64,000 bases of DNA from Pseudomonadota bacterium (GCA_018261905.1 JAGTRU010000045.1:1-64000); one strand, 5' to 3'; numbered from the stretch's first letter, positions 34,943 through 44,726 are shown. A program made the numbers and translations. Notes: a model not told the origin generated them from the sequence alone.

Positions 34943-35076
34943 GCAGAAAACTCGCTTATGTGAATGACTCAAGGGTTAAGACTAGCGGAGTCGGTCGAAA
35001 GTTTCAATATTACCCCGTCGTTCTACTTGGCGGTATAAGGCAGTCCTCTCGCGCTGTGGTATTATGCGCGCCTTCC

Positions 35077-35161
35077 GGGTCTGTGGCAGAGCGGTTGAAT
35101 GCACCGGTCTTGAAAACCGGCGTGGGGAAACCCATCGTGAGTTCGAATCTCACCGGACCCG
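35077..35161 (+). tRNA. tRNA-Ser (TGA)
   Basis: An 85-base type II cloverleaf. Acceptor GGGTCTG pairs with CGGACCC, the anticodon stem CCGGT/ACCGG carries loop CTTGAAA with anticodon TGA, and a long variable arm (CGTGGGGAAACCCATCG) marks a serine tRNA. The T-arm is GTGAG-TTCGAAT-CTCAC. The 3' CCA is not encoded (GCTA follows). Confidence 0.95.
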
Positions 35162-35209
35162 CTAACGGTCCGCCCCGGGCTGGCGGTGGTGCCCGCTCCG
35201 GAGCGCTAT

Positions 35210-35581
35210 TCAGACCTTCTGTTTGATCAGGGCGCCGCCTTCGGTTTGATCAAGAGCGCGGGCAATGGCCAGCATTTCCTTCGATGGAAATTGCTGAATG
35301 GTTTGCCCGGTCTGCTGATCCACCAGTTTGATGACATCAATCCCGGTTTCTTTGTCGATGGAAAACTGAAATTGGCTGGACGAAGTGCTGGCCAGTTTCT
35401 TGTTGGCTTGATCGACGGCGTCTTTGACTTCGTCCGGGCCGGGGTTTAACGAGATTTTGGGCTCGGCCTTCGGTTCTTGCGTAGCGACCAGGGTGGCTTT
35501 TGCCGTGGCGGCTTCGGTCGCCCGGGGGGCGGCGGCGGGGAGGCTGGGGGGGGCTGATGGGGCAGGTGAGATAGTTGTCAT
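35210..35581 (-). CDS. flaG: FlaG-family flagellar protein
   Basis: 123 residues. A low-complexity Pro/Ala/Thr N-terminal half precedes the FlaG core (about 55-120): LDQ-type helix DAVDQANKKL, then FQFSIDKETGIDVIKLVD and IQQFPSKEMLAIARAL. FlaG affects filament length in several genera and is normally next to fliC and fliD; here it is isolated. The gene lies just after tRNA-Ser on the opposite strand. Confidence 0.85.
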   Translation of the reverse strand: MTTISPAPSAPPSLPAAAPRATEAATAKATLVATQEPKAEPKISLNPGPDEVKDAVDQANKKLASTSSSQFQFSIDKETGIDVIKLVDQQTGQTIQQFPSKEMLAIARALDQTEGGALIKQKV

Positions 35582-35718
35582 GGTTGCTCCCTGTCAAATT
35601 GTGCGGGGCGTCTCGGCCACCGATAGTCTGGCCGGGTAGGTTAAATGCGGGGCGATCGCCGCCATCGATTGGCCGCAGCCAGCGAGTGAAGCTGAAGTGA
35701 AACCATCGATCGACATTG

Positions 35719-35803
35719 AAACCGCCCTCAGTTAGGAAAGGTGGGAATCATCCCTTCTCGCTGATTTATTACGGCAGCTTGAGCCATAACTTGAGGGCGG
35801 TTT
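35719..35803. repeat. 12-bp inverted repeats flanking a 61-bp spacer
   Basis: AAACCGCCCTCA (35719-35730) and TGAGGGCGGTTT (35792-35803) are perfect complements; the match continues for four more bases with one base inserted. The element lies between flaG and the iron alcohol dehydrogenase gene (gap 35582-35828, no gene seen). A small stem GCGAA/TTCGC at 35804-35817 follows. It may be a small mobile element remnant or the terminator region of the dehydrogenase gene. Confidence 0.5.
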
Positions 35804-35828
35804 GCGAAATAATTCGCGGCCGGCCGAT

Positions 35829-36986
35829 TTAGCGGCAGCGGTTGAGAATGCGGCGACTGACCTCGGGGGTGACATCGCGGCCTTCGCCGAGTTTGGTCAT
35901 GCCGTGCGCTTCGAGTTGGGCGACGACGCTGTCGACAGCGTCATCAGCCAAGCCGTAATCGCCCAGGCGGGTTTTGATGCCGAGACTTTCAAAGAAATGG
36001 CGGGTGCGGGCGATGGCCTGGTCGATCCGCTCTTCCTCGCTGCCCTGGGTGAGTTGCCAGACGCGTTCGGCGTATTGCAGCAGCTTGGCATGCTTGGCCG
36101 GGCGCCGTTCCTCCAGGTTGGCGGGAAGGACGATGGCCAGGGTCCGGGCGTGGTCGATGCCGTACAGCGCGGTCAGTTCATGGCCGATCATGTGCGTCGA
36201 CCAGTCCTGCGGGACGCCGGCGCCGATCAGGCCGTTCAGGGCCAGACTGGCGACCCACACCAGATTGGCCCGGGTGTCGTAGTCTTCGCCTTGATCCAGT
36301 ACCCGGTGGCCGATTTCGACCAGGGTCAGCAACAGGCCCTCGGCGAAGCGGTCCTGGGCCAGGGCCTGGGCCGGGTAGGTCAGGTATTGTTCGACGATGT
36401 GGGTGAAGGCATCGACCACGCCGTTGGCCAGCTGACGCGGCGGCAGGGTATAGGTCTTGGTCGGGTCGAGGATGGAAAATTGCGGGAAGACCAGCGGGCT
36501 GTTGAACGGCAGCTTGGTGTGCGAGGCTTGCTGCGTTATTACGGCGCCACTGTTCATTTCCGAGCCGGTGGCGGGGAGCGTCAGGACTGTGCCGAAAGGC
36601 AGGGCCAGAGTGATATTGCTGCCGAAATGGCGGAGGATGTCCCAGGGATCGCCGGTGAAATTGACCGCCGCCGCGACGAATTTGGTGCCGTCTATGACCG
36701 AGCCGCCGCCGACAGCCAGCAGGAAATCGAGTTTTTCGGCGCGGACCTGGGCGACGGCACGGATCAATGTTTCATACGTCGGGTTGGGTTCGATGCCACC
36801 AAATTCCTGGACGACCCGGGGAGCTAGGGCTCGTCTGACTTCGCCCAGGGTGCCGTTCTTTTCCGCGCTGCTTCCGCCGTACAGGACCAGTACTCGGGCG
36901 GCAGCGGGAATCAGGGAAGACAGTTCGGGAACCGTGTTGGGGCCGAAGACGATTTTCGTCGGATTGAAATATTTGAAATTCAGCAT
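35829..36986 (-). CDS. Iron-containing alcohol dehydrogenase (YqhD/BdhA-like)
   Basis: 385 residues of the group III metal-dependent alcohol dehydrogenases. The NAD(P) segment is GGGSVIDGTKF, and the metal ligands are the His residues in FTHIVEQY and GIDHARTLAIVLP with an Asp upstream (VVDAF). It reduces or oxidises small aldehydes and alcohols in the cytoplasm; substrate is not predictable. GGACAAATC precedes the ATG. It is divergent from the signalling cluster with a 162-bp gap. Confidence 0.9.
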   Translation of the reverse strand: MLNFKYFNPTKIVFGPNTVPELSSLIPAAARVLVLYGGSSAEKNGTLGEVRRALAPRVVQEFGGIEPNPTYETLIRAVAQVRAEKLDFLLAVGGGSVIDGTKFVAAAVNFTGDPWDILRHFGSNITLALPFGTVLTLPATGSEMNSGAVITQQASHTKLPFNSPLVFPQFSILDPTKTYTLPPRQLANGVVDAFTHIVEQYLTYPAQALAQDRFAEGLLLTLVEIGHRVLDQGEDYDTRANLVWVASLALNGLIGAGVPQDWSTHMIGHELTALYGIDHARTLAIVLPANLEERRPAKHAKLLQYAERVWQLTQGSEEERIDQAIARTRHFFESLGIKTRLGDYGLADDAVDSVVAQLEAHGMTKLGEGRDVTPEVSRRILNRCR

Positions 36987-37148
36987 GATTTGTCCAGTCC
37001 ATTGCCGTAAGGTTGTCGTGGCATTCTATATGAATGCCGCCGGCCGCTTCGGGCCGGCGAAGAGCCGGGCTGGCCGGCGGCATCGTCAACTGGACACTCC
37101 GCAGGTGCCGAGCGACACTAGCGGTCAGGAAGAGACGGAGAGCACGGC

Positions 37149-40133
37149 ATGAACCTTGCTGAAAAAAATAGGCCGCCCGCTGGGGGAGGACGGCGTCTGG
37201 TTTCGGCCGATGGTCAGAAACCGCTGATTCTTGTCGTCGACGACGTGCCGACCAATGTCGCTCTGCTCGCCGAGATGGTGCGCAGCGAAGGCGCCGAGGT
37301 GCGCCTCGCCGAGAGCGGCCCGCTGGCCTTGCAACTGGCGCGTACCGTGCCCTATCCCGATATCGTCCTGCTCGACATCATGATGCCGGAAATGGACGGC
37401 CACGCGGTGTTGGCCGAATTGCGCAAGAATCCGGAAACCCGTGATATTCCGGTCATTTTCATCACGGCCCTCGATGATCAGCAGGACGAAGAGCGCGGTT
37501 TGCAGGAAGGGGCGGCCGACTACCTGTTCAAGCCGATCAAGTTCCCGATCCTGATCGCCCGGGTGCATGCCCAGTTGGAATTGCATCGGACCCGGCGCCT
37601 GCTGGATAACCAGAAGAACTGGTTGGAGCAGGAGGTGGCCCGGCGGAGCAGCGAAAATGCCCTGCTCGAGTCCCGTCTCAAGCTGGCTTTCGAGTCGACC
37701 GGCTTCGGGATCTGGGAGCATGACCATGCCACCGGACGCAACCAATGGAATGACTCCCTTTGTCGCCTGCTCGGCTATGCCGAGGGGCCGGCCAGCATTG
37801 CCGAATGCCTGGCCCTGATCCACCCGGAGGACATCGCCGCGGCACACAATCTGGGCATGCTGCCGGAAAGTCGCCGCGATGGCATCGAGGTCGCCGAATT
37901 CAGAATGCACCATGGCGATGGCCGCTGGCTGTGGGTCGAAGTGCGCAGTCGGGCCATTCGCCGGAATGCGGCCGGCGAGCCGTCGCTGGTGATCGGTACC
38001 ATGCTCGACATCAGCGCGCGGAAAGCGGCGGAAGCCGAGCGCCAACTGGCCAGTGTGGTATTCACCGGGATCAATGACGGGATTTGCATTACCGATGCCG
38101 ATCAGGTCATCCTGATGACCAACGAGGCTTTCGCCCAGTTTACCGGTTACGGGCAGGAGGAACTGCTCGGGCGAACCCCCGGCCTGCTCAAGTCGGGTGT
38201 GCACGGACCGGCCTTCTATGCCGATATCTGGGAAAAACTCGGGCGCTACAACAACTGGCAGGGGGAAATCACCAACCGGCGTAAGGATGGTTCGCTGGTC
38301 AGCGCCTGGTTGAGCATTTCCTGCGTGCGCGATAGCGGCGGCACCGTCACCCATTATGTCGGGGTATTCAGCGATCTTTCCGAGCGCAAGGCGGCGGCCG
38401 AGCGGATTCAGTACCTGGCCAGCTATGACACGCTGACCGAGTTGCCGAATCGGAACCTGTTCGCCGATCGCCTGGAGCAGTCCCTGATCAGCGCCCGCCG
38501 CTTCGAGCGGGGAACCGCGGTGATCCTCCTCGATATCGACCGTCTGCGCTTGATCAACGACACTTTCGGGCCGCCGGCCGGCGATGATGTCCTGGTCGAG
38601 GTGGCGCGCCGTCTCCGCCTGCAGGTGCGTGAGGGCGATACGGTCGGGCGTCGGGGCGGCAACGAATTCGGCTTCATCATGGCCAGTCTGGGGCAGGAGC
38701 GCGATGCCCTGGCCCTTGCCCAGCGCATGCTGGAAGCGATTGCCGTGCCTTTCCAGTTTGCCGGCCAGTCGATGGTGATCACGGCCAGTATCGGGATCAG
38801 CGTTTCGCCGAAAAACGGCGAAAGCGGCGAAGCCCTGCTCAAATGCGCCGACGCCGCACTGCTGCGGGCCAAAAAGGCCGGACGCAACACCTTCCGCTTC
38901 TATTCCTCGGAGATGGACGCCGATGCCGCCCGGCGGCTGGCCCTCGAGGGCGGCTTGCGCGAGGCGCTGAAGAACGGCGAGATGAGCGTGCACTATCAGC
39001 CGCAGATCAGCCTCGACAGCGGTCACATGGTCGGCATGGAAGCCTTGCTGCGCTGGCACAGTCCGCAATTCGGCCATATTTCGCCGGCCGAGTTCATCCC
39101 GATTGCCGAAGAGACTGGGCTTATCATCACCATCGGCGAGTGGGTGTTGCGCACCGCCTGCCAGCAAACCAAGGCCTGGCTGGATCTCGGTTTGATGCCC
39201 TTGCGCGTCGCCGTCAATCTATCGACGCGGCAGTTCAGGCAGGCCAACCTGCTGACGGTGGTGGCCGATGCCCTGGTCGAAAGCGGCCTGCCGGCCGGGG
39301 CGCTGGAACTGGAAATCACCGAAAGCGCCTTCATCGACGATCTCGACGATGCCGTGTTGTTGTGCCGCAAGCTGAAGGCGATGGGCGTCAAGTTGTCCCT
39401 GGACGATTTCGGCACCGGCTATTCCTCGCTCGCCTACATTTCGCGCTTCCCCTTCGACAAGCTGAAAATCGACCAGGGCTTTGTTCGCGACATCATCGAA
39501 AATCCGGTCAATGCAGCGATTGCCACGGCGGCTATCGTCATGGCCCGCAGTCTCAATCTGTCGGTTCTTGCCGAAGGGGTCGAAACCGAGGCCCAGGCCA
39601 GTTTCCTGCGCGCCCGGCGCTGCGATTCGATGCAGGGTTTCCTCTTCAGTCGGGCCTTGCCGGCCGAGGAATTCGCCCCGCTGCTGCTCGGCAACAAGCG
39701 CCTGCCGATCGCGGCGATGCCCCGCGAGGCGATGCAGACCCTGCTGCTGGTGGACGACGAGCCCAATATCCTCAACTCGCTGTCGCGCCTGTTGCGCCGC
39801 GAAGGCTATACGATCCTGACCGCTTCGTCGCCCCTGGAGGCCTTCGAATTGCTGGCCAAGAACGCGGTCCAGGTCGTCATTTCCGATCAGCGCATGCCCG
39901 ACATGTCGGGCACCGAGTTTCTCTCCAAAGTGCGTCAGCTTTATCCCGATACGGTGCGCCTGGTACTGACCGGCTATACCGATCTCGATTCGGTGACCGG
40001 CGCCATCAATCACGGGGCGATCTACAAGTTCCTGACCAAACCGTGGGACGACGACCAGCTCCGCGAGCAGATTCGCGAAGCTTTTCGCGTTAGCAAGAGT
40101 GCGGCCCAGTTCGCACCCGGTGTCGGGTCATGA
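37149..40133 (+). CDS. REC-PAS-PAS-GGDEF-EAL-REC c-di-GMP protein
   Basis: 994 residues. Domains in order: REC about 25-145 with phospho-acceptor Asp76 (LLDIMMPEMDG), two PAS domains (about 175-295 and 300-415), a GGDEF domain whose signature reads GGNEF (503-507), an EAL domain with EAL at 631-633, and a C-terminal REC about 860-980 with Asp913 (SDQRMPDMSG). The GGDEF signature lacks its catalytic acid, so cyclase activity is doubtful, while EAL motifs (ITESAFIDD, DDFGTGYSSL, KIDQGF, AEGVETEAQ) look complete. It is probably a phosphodiesterase controlled by two receivers. First gene of the signalling cluster; the next start overlaps by four bases. Confidence 0.93.
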   Translation: MNLAEKNRPPAGGGRRLVSADGQKPLILVVDDVPTNVALLAEMVRSEGAEVRLAESGPLALQLARTVPYPDIVLLDIMMPEMDGHAVLAELRKNPETRDIPVIFITALDDQQDEERGLQEGAADYLFKPIKFPILIARVHAQLELHRTRRLLDNQKNWLEQEVARRSSENALLESRLKLAFESTGFGIWEHDHATGRNQWNDSLCRLLGYAEGPASIAECLALIHPEDIAAAHNLGMLPESRRDGIEVAEFRMHHGDGRWLWVEVRSRAIRRNAAGEPSLVIGTMLDISARKAAEAERQLASVVFTGINDGICITDADQVILMTNEAFAQFTGYGQEELLGRTPGLLKSGVHGPAFYADIWEKLGRYNNWQGEITNRRKDGSLVSAWLSISCVRDSGGTVTHYVGVFSDLSERKAAAERIQYLASYDTLTELPNRNLFADRLEQSLISARRFERGTAVILLDIDRLRLINDTFGPPAGDDVLVEVARRLRLQVREGDTVGRRGGNEFGFIMASLGQERDALALAQRMLEAIAVPFQFAGQSMVITASIGISVSPKNGESGEALLKCADAALLRAKKAGRNTFRFYSSEMDADAARRLALEGGLREALKNGEMSVHYQPQISLDSGHMVGMEALLRWHSPQFGHISPAEFIPIAEETGLIITIGEWVLRTACQQTKAWLDLGLMPLRVAVNLSTRQFRQANLLTVVADALVESGLPAGALELEITESAFIDDLDDAVLLCRKLKAMGVKLSLDDFGTGYSSLAYISRFPFDKLKIDQGFVRDIIENPVNAAIATAAIVMARSLNLSVLAEGVETEAQASFLRARRCDSMQGFLFSRALPAEEFAPLLLGNKRLPIAAMPREAMQTLLLVDDEPNILNSLSRLLRREGYTILTASSPLEAFELLAKNAVQVVISDQRMPDMSGTEFLSKVRQLYPDTVRLVLTGYTDLDSVTGAINHGAIYKFLTKPWDDDQLREQIREAFRVSKSAAQFAPGVGS

Positions 40134-42844
40134 AACCGAGCCCCCTGGTTCTCCGCCGTCTGCTCGGGCTGGCTGTCCTGGCCCTGGTGGCCGCCGTGCT
40201 CAGTACCTCGCTACCGCCCGTTCTGGTCGTTCTGCTGCTCGTCCTCGGCGCCGTCGTCGCCTGGGTCCTGCTCGCCCTGCGGGGGCGCGAGCTGGAGGCG
40301 GGGGCCCGCTTTCGCATCTACTTTGAACGGGCCATGGTCGGCATGGCCGTGAGCAGCCCGGAAAAATGCTGGCAGGTGGTCAATCCGGCGCTCTGTGAAA
40401 TTCTGGGCTACCCGGCCGCAGAACTGGTCGGGAAAAACTGGGCTGAACTGACCCACCCGGACGATCTGGCCGCCAATAACGAGCTCTTTGAGCAGACCTT
40501 GAGCGGTGAGATCAATACCTACGAACTGGAGAAACGCTTTATCCGTGCCGACGGTCGGGTCATCAATACCCTGTTGTCGGCCCAGGCGGTACGCAAGCCA
40601 AACGGCAGCGTCGAGAGCATTCTCGTCGTCATCGAAGACATCACCGCCCGCGTCGCGGCCGAAAAGGCCTTGCGGGCCAGTGAAGAGCGCTTGCGCCACC
40701 TGGGCGACAACCTGCCCGACAGTTATGTTTACCAGTGCGCCAAATATCCGGATGGCGATTTGCGTTTCTTGTATGTCAGTTCCGGCGTCCGACTGGTTCA
40801 TGGATTCGAACCCGAAGACCTGCTCAATGATCCTGGCCTGCTCTCCCACTACGTCGATCCGGCGCAGTTGCCCGAGCTGCATGCCAAGGAAGCGGAAAGC
40901 CTGCGCACGCTGAGTGATTTTTCAATCGAGTTGCGGGTCCGTCTGGCCCATGGCGAGTGGGGCTGGCTGCTCTCGCGCTCCCGACCGCGCCGGCTGGCAT
41001 CCGGCGAGGTGATCTGGGATGGCGTGGCCTCCAATATCACGGCGCGCCGGGAGGCGGCCGCCATGCTCGATCTGCAGGCCCGCCGCGCCGAAATACTGCT
41101 CGAGTTGCCGCGTCGTAGCAATCAGTTGGCCGAGCGCGAATTCATGCAGTATGCGTTGAGCCAGATCGAGGAAATCACGGCCAGTCAGATCGCCTTCATG
41201 CATTTCGTCAATGATGACGGCCAAGGCATCGAGTTGGTCGCCTGGTCGGCCCGGACCCTCGATAAATACTGTAGCGCCGCCTTCGATAACCATTATCCGC
41301 TGAGCCAGGCCGGTATCTGGGCCGACTCCGTGCGCCGGAAAGAGGCGGTCGTCATCAACGACTATGCCCGGGCCGAAAACCGCTGTGGCCTGCCGGCCGG
41401 ACATTCCCAGCTAGAGCGCCTGATCAGCCTGCCGGTGCTGCAGGATGGGCGGGTACGCATGGTTGCCGGGGTCGGCAACAAGGCGCAGCCCTATAGCGAA
41501 ACCGATGTCGAGTCGGCACAACTGATCAGCAACGAGGCCTGGCGCATCGTCAGTCAGCGGCGGGCCGAGCGCGCCCTGAAAATTGCCACCCAGGTGGTCA
41601 ATGCCAGCCAGGTCATCTGTTTTCGCTGGCATGCCGTGGTCGGCTGGCCGGTGGTTTTCGTCTCCGACAATGTCGCGCAATGGGGCTATAGCGTTGATGG
41701 TTTACTGGCCGGGTCGCCCGCTTTCGCCGATATCGTCCATCCCGACGACCGGTCACGGGTGCTCGACGAGATCGTCTGTTATACCTTCAACCGCAGTCCG
41801 GTATACGATCAGGAATACCGCATCCTGACCGCCGCCGGCCACGTATTGTGGGTCAGCGCCCGGACCAATGTCTTGTGCACGGCGGCCGGCGAGCCGGAGT
41901 TCTACGACGGGGTGCTCACCGATATTACCGAACGCAAGCGCCAGGAGCAGGAGTTGGCGGCCAACCTGGCCGACCAGCGCGTCCTCAACAAGCGTCTTGA
42001 GGAGGCCCATAACCAGTTGCTGCAATCGGAAAAAATGGCCTCCATCGGCCAGTTGGCAGCCGGTATCGCACATGAACTGAACAATCCGATCGGCTTTGTC
42101 CATTCCAATCTGGGCACCCTGGATGCGTATCTGCACGACGTCATGGAAATCATCGACAGCTACGACCGGGTGGCCGCCACCTTCGGCGACGAGGCGCCGC
42201 AATTCGCGGCGATTGTCCGCCTCAAGGAAGACCGCGACTTCAACTTCATGCGCCAGGACATCGTGCAGTTGATGGCCGAGTCGCGCGACGGTTTGAGCCG
42301 GGTGCGCAAGATCGTCCAGGATCTGAAGAGCTTCTCGCATGTCAGCGAGCAGGACTGGCAGTGGGCCGACCTGCACCAGGGGCTGGATTCGACCCTCAAT
42401 ATCGTGTGGAACGAGCTCAAGTACAAATGCACGGTGGTCAAGGAATATGGCGATATCCCCAAAGTCTACTGTTTGATCTCCCAGCTCAACCAGGTGTTCA
42501 TGAATCTCCTGGTCAACGCCGGGCATGCCATGGAAAAGCAGGGCACCATCACCTTGCGCACGGCGCGGCGCGGTGCCGAGGAGGTCTGCATCGAGGTCGC
42601 CGATACCGGCAAGGGGATCGCGCCGGAGCATTTGTCGCGGGTTTTCGAACCCTTCTTCACCACCAAGCCGGTCGGCAAGGGGACGGGGCTCGGGCTCTCG
42701 CTTTCCTACGGCATTGTCGATAAACATCACGGGCGTATCGAGGTCGAAAGCCAGCCCGGCGTCGGCACCAAATTTCGCATCATTCTTCCCATCCAGCCGG
42801 AAACCGGCGAGAGTGCCGGTAACAACACGGAGATTCCACTATGA
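40130..42844 (+). CDS. PAS/GAF sensor histidine kinase
   Basis: 904 residues. Two N-terminal membrane helices (about 8-48, no long loop between) are followed by PAS (62-180), PAS (190-310), GAF (330-475), PAS (490-600), then HisKA with His648 in GIAHELNNP and an HATPase domain with DTGKGI and GTGLGLSLSYG. No receiver domain is fused, so it must signal to one of the separate RECs encoded nearby. Its H-box closely resembles those of the other two kinases in the cluster. It starts in an ATGA overlap with the previous gene and ends in one with the next. Confidence 0.92.
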   Translation: MKPSPLVLRRLLGLAVLALVAAVLSTSLPPVLVVLLLVLGAVVAWVLLALRGRELEAGARFRIYFERAMVGMAVSSPEKCWQVVNPALCEILGYPAAELVGKNWAELTHPDDLAANNELFEQTLSGEINTYELEKRFIRADGRVINTLLSAQAVRKPNGSVESILVVIEDITARVAAEKALRASEERLRHLGDNLPDSYVYQCAKYPDGDLRFLYVSSGVRLVHGFEPEDLLNDPGLLSHYVDPAQLPELHAKEAESLRTLSDFSIELRVRLAHGEWGWLLSRSRPRRLASGEVIWDGVASNITARREAAAMLDLQARRAEILLELPRRSNQLAEREFMQYALSQIEEITASQIAFMHFVNDDGQGIELVAWSARTLDKYCSAAFDNHYPLSQAGIWADSVRRKEAVVINDYARAENRCGLPAGHSQLERLISLPVLQDGRVRMVAGVGNKAQPYSETDVESAQLISNEAWRIVSQRRAERALKIATQVVNASQVICFRWHAVVGWPVVFVSDNVAQWGYSVDGLLAGSPAFADIVHPDDRSRVLDEIVCYTFNRSPVYDQEYRILTAAGHVLWVSARTNVLCTAAGEPEFYDGVLTDITERKRQEQELAANLADQRVLNKRLEEAHNQLLQSEKMASIGQLAAGIAHELNNPIGFVHSNLGTLDAYLHDVMEIIDSYDRVAATFGDEAPQFAAIVRLKEDRDFNFMRQDIVQLMAESRDGLSRVRKIVQDLKSFSHVSEQDWQWADLHQGLDSTLNIVWNELKYKCTVVKEYGDIPKVYCLISQLNQVFMNLLVNAGHAMEKQGTITLRTARRGAEEVCIEVADTGKGIAPEHLSRVFEPFFTTKPVGKGTGLGLSLSYGIVDKHHGRIEVESQPGVGTKFRIILPIQPETGESAGNNTEIPL

Positions 42845-44157
42845 GCGAAACGCTTGCCCCCGCCACGCTGCTCTTCGTCGACGACGAGCCGAGCATCCTG
42901 TCGGCCTTGCGCCGCCTGTTCCGTCCGCAGGGCTATCGCATCCTGGTTGCCGAGGGGGGGGCGGCCGGCCTCGCCCTGCTCGACACGGAAACGGTCGATC
43001 TCATCATCTCCGACATGCGCATGCCGGAAATGGATGGCGCCACCTTCCTCAAGGAAGTCCGCAAGCGCTGGCCGGACACCATGCGCATCCTGCTCACCGG
43101 CTATGCCGATGTGACCTCGACCGTGGCGGCGATCAACGAGGGCGAGATTTATCGCTATATTTCCAAACCCTGGGACGACATCGAGATCGTCAAGACCGTC
43201 AAGGATGCCCTTGAGCGGCAGCACCTGGAAGCCGAAAACCGTCGCCTGACGGCGCTTACCCAGCTCCAGAACGAAGAGCTGAAAACCCTGAATGCCGGTC
43301 TTGAACAGAAAGTCGCCGAACGCACCGCCGAGTTGCGCCAGGCGCTGAGTTTCGTCGAACAGGCGCACGGCGAACTGAAGAAGTCCTTCCTCACCAGCGT
43401 CCAGGTTTTTGCCGGCCTGGTTGAACTGCGTAGCGGACCGGGCGGCAGTCGCCTGGCCGGGCATGGGCGGCGGGTCGCCGACATGGCGCGCAGCCTGGCC
43501 CTACGCCTCGGCTTGGCCGATGGGGAAGCGCAGAACATCATGCTGGCCGGCCTGCTGCACGATATCGGCAAGCTCGGCCTACCCGACGAACTGCTGGTCA
43601 AACCCTTCAATGTCCTGAGCCAGGAACAGCGGGCGTTGGTCATCAAGCATCCGCAGATCGGCCAGAATATCCTGATGGCCATCGAGAAATTCAAGGAAGC
43701 CGCCATCCTCGTCCGCCATCACCACGAATGCTTCGACGGCAGCGGCTATCCCGACCGCCTGGCCGGCATCGCGATTCCCAAGGGGAGCCGGATCCTTGCC
43801 GTGGTCAATGATTTCGACGCCCTGCAGATCGGGACCCTGGCCCAGCGTCCGCTGCGTCCCGAGGAGGCCCTGGAGTTCCTGATCGATAATCGCGGCAAGC
43901 GTTACGATCCGGTGGTGCTCGATGCCGCCGTCAAGCTGATCGGCGAAACCCAGAAAAACGGGCCCAGCGAATTGCCGATGCGTCCGCTGCAATTGAAAGC
44001 GGGCCTGCAACTGAGCCGCGACCTTTTCCATCGTGACGGCTATCTGCTGCTCGCCAAGGGCTGCCAACTGACCGCCGACATCATCAGCCAACTGGTCAAG
44101 CTGGAGCAGACCGAGCCGCAAAACCTGACCCTCTATATCCGCCAGGAGGAAAAATGA
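42841..44157 (+). CDS. REC-HD-GYP c-di-GMP phosphodiesterase (RpfG-like)
   Basis: 438 residues. REC about 12-128 with Asp58 (SDMRMPEMDG), a coiled linker (LEQKVAERTAELRQAL), and an HD-GYP domain from about 185: His240-Asp241 in LLHDIGKLG, HHHECFDGSGYP with GYP at 302-304. HD-GYP enzymes hydrolyse c-di-GMP to GMP. A C-terminal region (about 375-438) follows the catalytic domain. With the EAL protein two genes up, the cluster holds two c-di-GMP-degrading enzymes of different families. Confidence 0.94.
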   Translation: MSETLAPATLLFVDDEPSILSALRRLFRPQGYRILVAEGGAAGLALLDTETVDLIISDMRMPEMDGATFLKEVRKRWPDTMRILLTGYADVTSTVAAINEGEIYRYISKPWDDIEIVKTVKDALERQHLEAENRRLTALTQLQNEELKTLNAGLEQKVAERTAELRQALSFVEQAHGELKKSFLTSVQVFAGLVELRSGPGGSRLAGHGRRVADMARSLALRLGLADGEAQNIMLAGLLHDIGKLGLPDELLVKPFNVLSQEQRALVIKHPQIGQNILMAIEKFKEAAILVRHHHECFDGSGYPDRLAGIAIPKGSRILAVVNDFDALQIGTLAQRPLRPEEALEFLIDNRGKRYDPVVLDAAVKLIGETQKNGPSELPMRPLQLKAGLQLSRDLFHRDGYLLLAKGCQLTADIISQLVKLEQTEPQNLTLYIRQEEK

Positions 44158-44720
44158 GTCGCATCATGCTCGTCGATGACGAAGTATCCATCCTCAAATC
44201 CCTGCAACGCCTGTTGCGCGTTGCGCCCTGCACCTATGGCAAGCAGACCTTCAATCTCGAGGTGGAGGCCTTCAGTTCGCCCGAAGAGGCCCTGGAAAAC
44301 GCCCACCACGAGGGCTACGACCTGTTCCTCAGCGATTACCGCATGCCGGTCATGGATGGCATCGAATTCCTCAAGGCGGTCAAGGAGATCCAGCCCGATG
44401 CGGCGCGCCTCATCCTTTCCGGCTATGCTGACCTCAACGCCCTGTTGCGGGCGGTCAACGAGGTCGGCATCGAACGCTTCATCGCCAAGCCGTGGAACGA
44501 CTATGAACTGATGTCGGCCATCGGGCAGGCCCTGGCGCATCGCGAATTGCTGCTGGAAAATCGCCAGTTGGCCAACCTGGTGCGTCTGGAAATGGGCGAC
44601 ACGACGCCGGAAGAACTCGAGGCCCAGCGCCTCGAGGCGATCGAGCCGGGGATCACCGAGGTCAATTGGGGCCCCGACGGTTCGGTGCTGCTCGATCCCG
44701 AGTTCCAGGCCAAGGAATAG
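44154..44720 (+). CDS. Single-domain response regulator with C-terminal extension
   Basis: 188 residues. REC about 1-125 with Asp61 (LSDYRMPVMDG) and the KPWND motif near residue 115, which is also found in three other receivers of this cluster. The remaining 60 residues form a helix and a short acidic tail without a known output domain. It probably serves as a phosphate shuttle or as a binding partner of the GTPase encoded 6 bases downstream. The start overlaps the HD-GYP gene (ATGA). Confidence 0.9.
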   Translation: MSRIMLVDDEVSILKSLQRLLRVAPCTYGKQTFNLEVEAFSSPEEALENAHHEGYDLFLSDYRMPVMDGIEFLKAVKEIQPDAARLILSGYADLNALLRAVNEVGIERFIAKPWNDYELMSAIGQALAHRELLLENRQLANLVRLEMGDTTPEELEAQRLEAIEPGITEVNWGPDGSVLLDPEFQAKE

Positions 44721-44726
44721 TCGGCG

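Noticed and set aside
37125..39167. A minus-strand open frame of about 680 codons opposite the REC-GGDEF-EAL gene
   Set aside because: It is antisense to a gene with clear domains and has no motif of its own.
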